This document shows, one piece after another, positions 25,508 through 26,724 of a stretch of 26,724 nt of DNA. Every line of letters begins with the position of its first letter. The stretch's first letter is position 1. The translations under genes were made by a program, and so were the position numbers. The notes under the pieces are model-generated. The model was not told where the DNA came from, did no database searches, and worked only from the letters and a program-made list of their open reading frames with translations. This DNA comes from a virus. The stretch covers positions 1 through 26,724 of IMG/VR virus record IMGVR_UViG_3300042305_001019. One strand, given 5' to 3'.

Positions 25508-25742
25508 GGTTACTAGGAGTAACCTATTACACCTGCCGCGATAGTGTGTGTGTGCTCGGTTCGCTTCGCTGTCGCTTTGCTCCCGAGCAAGCCTAAAGCG
25601 CAGTGAGGGGTAAAACCTCGGCTCGCCCTTAGGGGTCTCGCCGAGGCAACAGCCGAGGCGGTATGGGTCGTAAAACTAATAAGGTCCGTTTTACTCCCCT
25701 ACTATATATAAGGCGGGAAATATAACTCATTTCCCGTTTTTT
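25508..25742 (+). ncRNA. Candidate structured small RNA ending in a terminator
   Basis: This stretch holds no convincing gene but several strong stems. They are GGTTACT-AGG-AGTAACC (25508-25524), TGCTCGG/CCGAGCA (25553-25559 with 25583-25589), CCTCGGC (25616-25622) with two possible partners GCCGAGG (25640-25646 and 25652-25658), and GTAAAAC/GTTTTAC (25670-25676 with 25688-25694). The last is followed by a strong rightward terminator. The middle is much richer in GC than its surroundings. A rightward transcript must exist for the terminator to act on, yet no protein frame is present. No clear promoter was found, so the call is tentative. Confidence 0.35.
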
Positions 25743-25810
25743 GGTAAAAAATCTTTATAAATGTGACTAACCTCACTAACAAAGTATATCAAAACGGACA
25801 TAACGGACAG
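25684..25810. repeat. Repeats of ACGGAC, possible operator
   Basis: ACGGACA occurs at 25794-25800 and again at 25804-25810 in direct orientation, ten bases apart (one helical turn). A third copy is inverted at 25684-25692 (GTCCGTTTT, matching AAAACGGAC at 25791-25799). The spacing suggests a protein-binding site such as an operator or a replication iteron. No repressor gene is in the window. Confidence 0.35.
25714..25742 (+). terminator. Strong rightward intrinsic terminator
   Basis: CGGGAAAT (25714-25721) and ATTTCCCG (25729-25736) form a perfect 8-bp stem with a seven-base loop, followed by six T (25737-25742). The reverse direction has no T-run, so it acts on the plus strand. It shields the early genes to the right from transcription started near the DnaA boxes. 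Confidence 0.75.
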
Positions 25811-26105
25811 CACTGGTGGTAGCTCTGCAGTAGATCAATCACGGCGGTTTACAGTTCACTTTAGCAAAAATTTTTATTTGGGGTATATACCTGCTCTGTC
25901 ATTGCGATTAAGCATAGGGGGGTCGGTTTTGTCGGGCTTGTCCTATTTTGTGTGCATATTGTGAGCCTAATACGCCACTATTGCGGGAGATTGTGCGCTT
26001 ATCGCGGGCTTATTGATTAGGTTTGACCCTTAGTTAATAAAGTATTGAAGGGCTGGCTAATCCATCGGCACAATACGGGACTCTCCCCCATCTTTCTAAG
26101 ATCTT
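25811..26105. other. Non-coding part of the divergent control region
   Basis: I see no gene here. The stretch contains AT-rich tracts (AAAAATTTTTATTTGG near 25865) and a G-run (AGGGGGGTCGG near 25915). It also holds TTGACC near 26022, which resembles a -35 box but lacks a -10 at the right distance. Promoters for both the early and late operons are expected in this region but I cannot place them with confidence. Confidence 0.4.
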
Positions 26106-26127
26106 AAAAGGGGCAACCAATTGCCCC
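26106..26127 (-). terminator. Leftward terminator after the 41-residue gene
   Basis: On the minus strand GGGGCAA (26127-26121), loop TTGG and TTGCCCC (26116-26110) form a perfect 7-bp stem followed by TTTT (26109-26106) and TAAG. It lies seven bases after the stop of the small leftward gene, so that gene has its own transcription unit. Confidence 0.7.
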
Positions 26128-26133
26128 CACCTC

Positions 26134-26259
26134 TTACCCTTTGCCCTTACCTGATCGCCTCTCTTGTCTAATCCTTGCCGCATTTGTAGCTCGTACCTTT
26201 TGTCCTGGTTGTCTATATTGTCGGTATTGTCGCTTATGTACCAGCTGAAAACTCACCAT
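26134..26259 (-). CDS. Small Arg/Gln-rich basic protein, own transcription unit
   Basis: The frame from ATG 26259 encodes 41 residues: MVSFQLVHKRQYRQYRQPGQ, then KVRATNAARIRQERRSGKGKG. It is strongly basic, with a QYRQYRQ repeat, and could bind nucleic acid. No Shine-Dalgarno site is visible before the ATG, so if it is expressed it may be leaderless like the recombinase. The perfect terminator right after the stop is the best evidence that something is transcribed here. Its separation from the late operon and its place in the control region suggest an early regulator, but this is a guess. It could also be chance coding within a small RNA. Confidence 0.45.
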   Translation of the reverse strand: MVSFQLVHKRQYRQYRQPGQKVRATNAARIRQERRSGKGKG

Positions 26260-26336
26260 AAAACTATGATAGACAACTCTATCTTTTCTGCTACCCTTTA
26301 CCTATTGGGGAGACTCTCCAAAGATAGGAATAAAAA

Positions 26337-26444
26337 ATGAAATGTAAGCAATGCGGTGATAATAGTGATCTGCTTGTCGCTTTTACTAAACACCAAATCT
26401 GCGGCAGATGTACAAAACAAAATCACAAAAAGGCGGTTAAGTAA
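26337..26444 (+). CDS. Small zinc-ribbon-like early protein (35 aa)
   Basis: The first rightward gene starts at ATG 26337 with AGGAA about seven bases upstream. The product is MKCKQCGDNSDLLVAFTKHQ, then ICGRCTKQNHKKAVK. Two CxxC pairs (C3-C6 and C22-C25) separated by 15 residues make a likely zinc ribbon; a His at 30 is nearby. Tiny zinc proteins at the start of early operons often act on host transcription or replication, but nothing in the sequence fixes the role here. Its stop overlaps the next start (TAATG). Confidence 0.65.
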   Translation: MKCKQCGDNSDLLVAFTKHQICGRCTKQNHKKAVK

Positions 26445-26629
26445 TGAAAACCCTAACCAATTACAAAATAGAGATTAATTTCTCCACCGATAAAGTTTTG
26501 AACGCTGATCAATTGGCAAACCTAGAAAATGCAATTTTATTACAATTAGATGAGCCAATAGATTATGACCAAAACGCTGAGGATTATGAAACCCACCTAA
26601 TTAACTACGAGATAAACGAGGGCAAATAA
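26444..26629 (+). CDS. Small acidic early protein (61 aa)
   Basis: The ATG at 26444 overlaps the stop of the zinc-ribbon gene, and the next gene starts on its own stop base in the same way. The product begins MKTLTNYKIEINFSTDKVLN and continues ADQLANLENAILLQLDEPID, then a tail rich in Asp, Glu and Tyr. The predicted order is strand, helix, acidic tail. No family is recognised. It is clearly part of a compact early operon with tight translational coupling. Confidence 0.65.
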   Translation: MKTLTNYKIEINFSTDKVLNADQLANLENAILLQLDEPIDYDQNAEDYETHLINYEINEGK

Positions 26630-26724
26630 TGAATACCTACACCGCCACATCAAATTGGGCGCAAGAAATGGAAAAGACCTTTGATGATTTCAAATACTTT
26701 CCCGAATTGGAAATGATAGGCGCG
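26629..26724 (+). CDS. Early protein, N-terminus only (partial)
   Basis: The frame starts at ATG 26629, overlapping the previous stop by one base, and is open to the right edge (32 codons): MNTYTATSNWAQEMEKTFDD, then FKYFPELEMIGA. The 3' end lies outside the window. Too little is present to name it. Confidence 0.55.
   Translation, partial: MNTYTATSNWAQEMEKTFDDFKYFPELEMIGA

Noticed and set aside
25540-25670. tRNA gene in the GC-rich stretch
   Set aside because: The stems do not make a cloverleaf and there is no T-loop GGTTCGAATCC-type sequence in the right place.

Overview
The window is a stretch of a tailed-phage (Caudoviricetes) genome. It holds a late, structural operon read leftwards (minus strand) from a large terminase at about 25.4 kb to a tail protein cut by the left edge. 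A non-coding control region follows at 25.4-26.3 kb, and the first small early genes are read rightwards from 26.3 kb. The DNA is AT-rich. Shine-Dalgarno sites (AGGAG/GGGAG) and 1-4 base stop/start overlaps (TAATG, ATGA, GTGA, TTGA) are common. Many protein families look like those I remember from phages assembled from fresh or sea water and from actinobacteriophages, so an uncultured low-GC aquatic actinobacterial host is my best guess. No host gene proves it. No tape-measure or tail-tube gene is visible, which favours a short-tailed virion.
Layout, in transcription order: terminase with an N-terminal helix-turn-helix (25389-23527), basic protein, portal (23052-21304), three small proteins, a 1530-residue internal or ejection-type protein with two companions (20507-13810), scaffold, N4-gp56-like major capsid with an inserted beta domain (13182-12004), a run of tiny mostly Lys-rich proteins (11946-10216), a BppU-like fibre-base protein, a 313-residue collagen-like protein made of G-X-T triplets, a GT2 glycosyltransferase, an adaptor-like protein, two small beta proteins, and then a receptor-binding locus.
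The receptor-binding locus (2.5-6.0 kb) is the most striking part. The expressed fibre gene (5959-5351, minus) has a 45-residue head followed by the junction VADSAE. Two further fibre tips lie silent on the opposite strand at 2587-3371 and 3406-5087. They have no head and no credible start, and each begins exactly at the same junction DNA, GTAGCGGATAG. This 11-bp core is therefore present three times, one copy inverted relative to the other two. A tyrosine recombinase with all six catalytic residues and its own sigma70-like, nearly leaderless promoter sits directly beside the locus. The arrangement fits a shufflon-like inversion switch for phage host range. This is inference from layout and has not been shown.
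The control region holds two perfect DnaA boxes plus a near match beside AT-rich DNA (possible origin), a GC-rich structured stretch ending in a strong rightward terminator (possible small RNA), repeats of ACGGAC, and a small leftward gene with its own terminator. I found no tRNA, rRNA, CRISPR array, insertion sequence or lysis gene.
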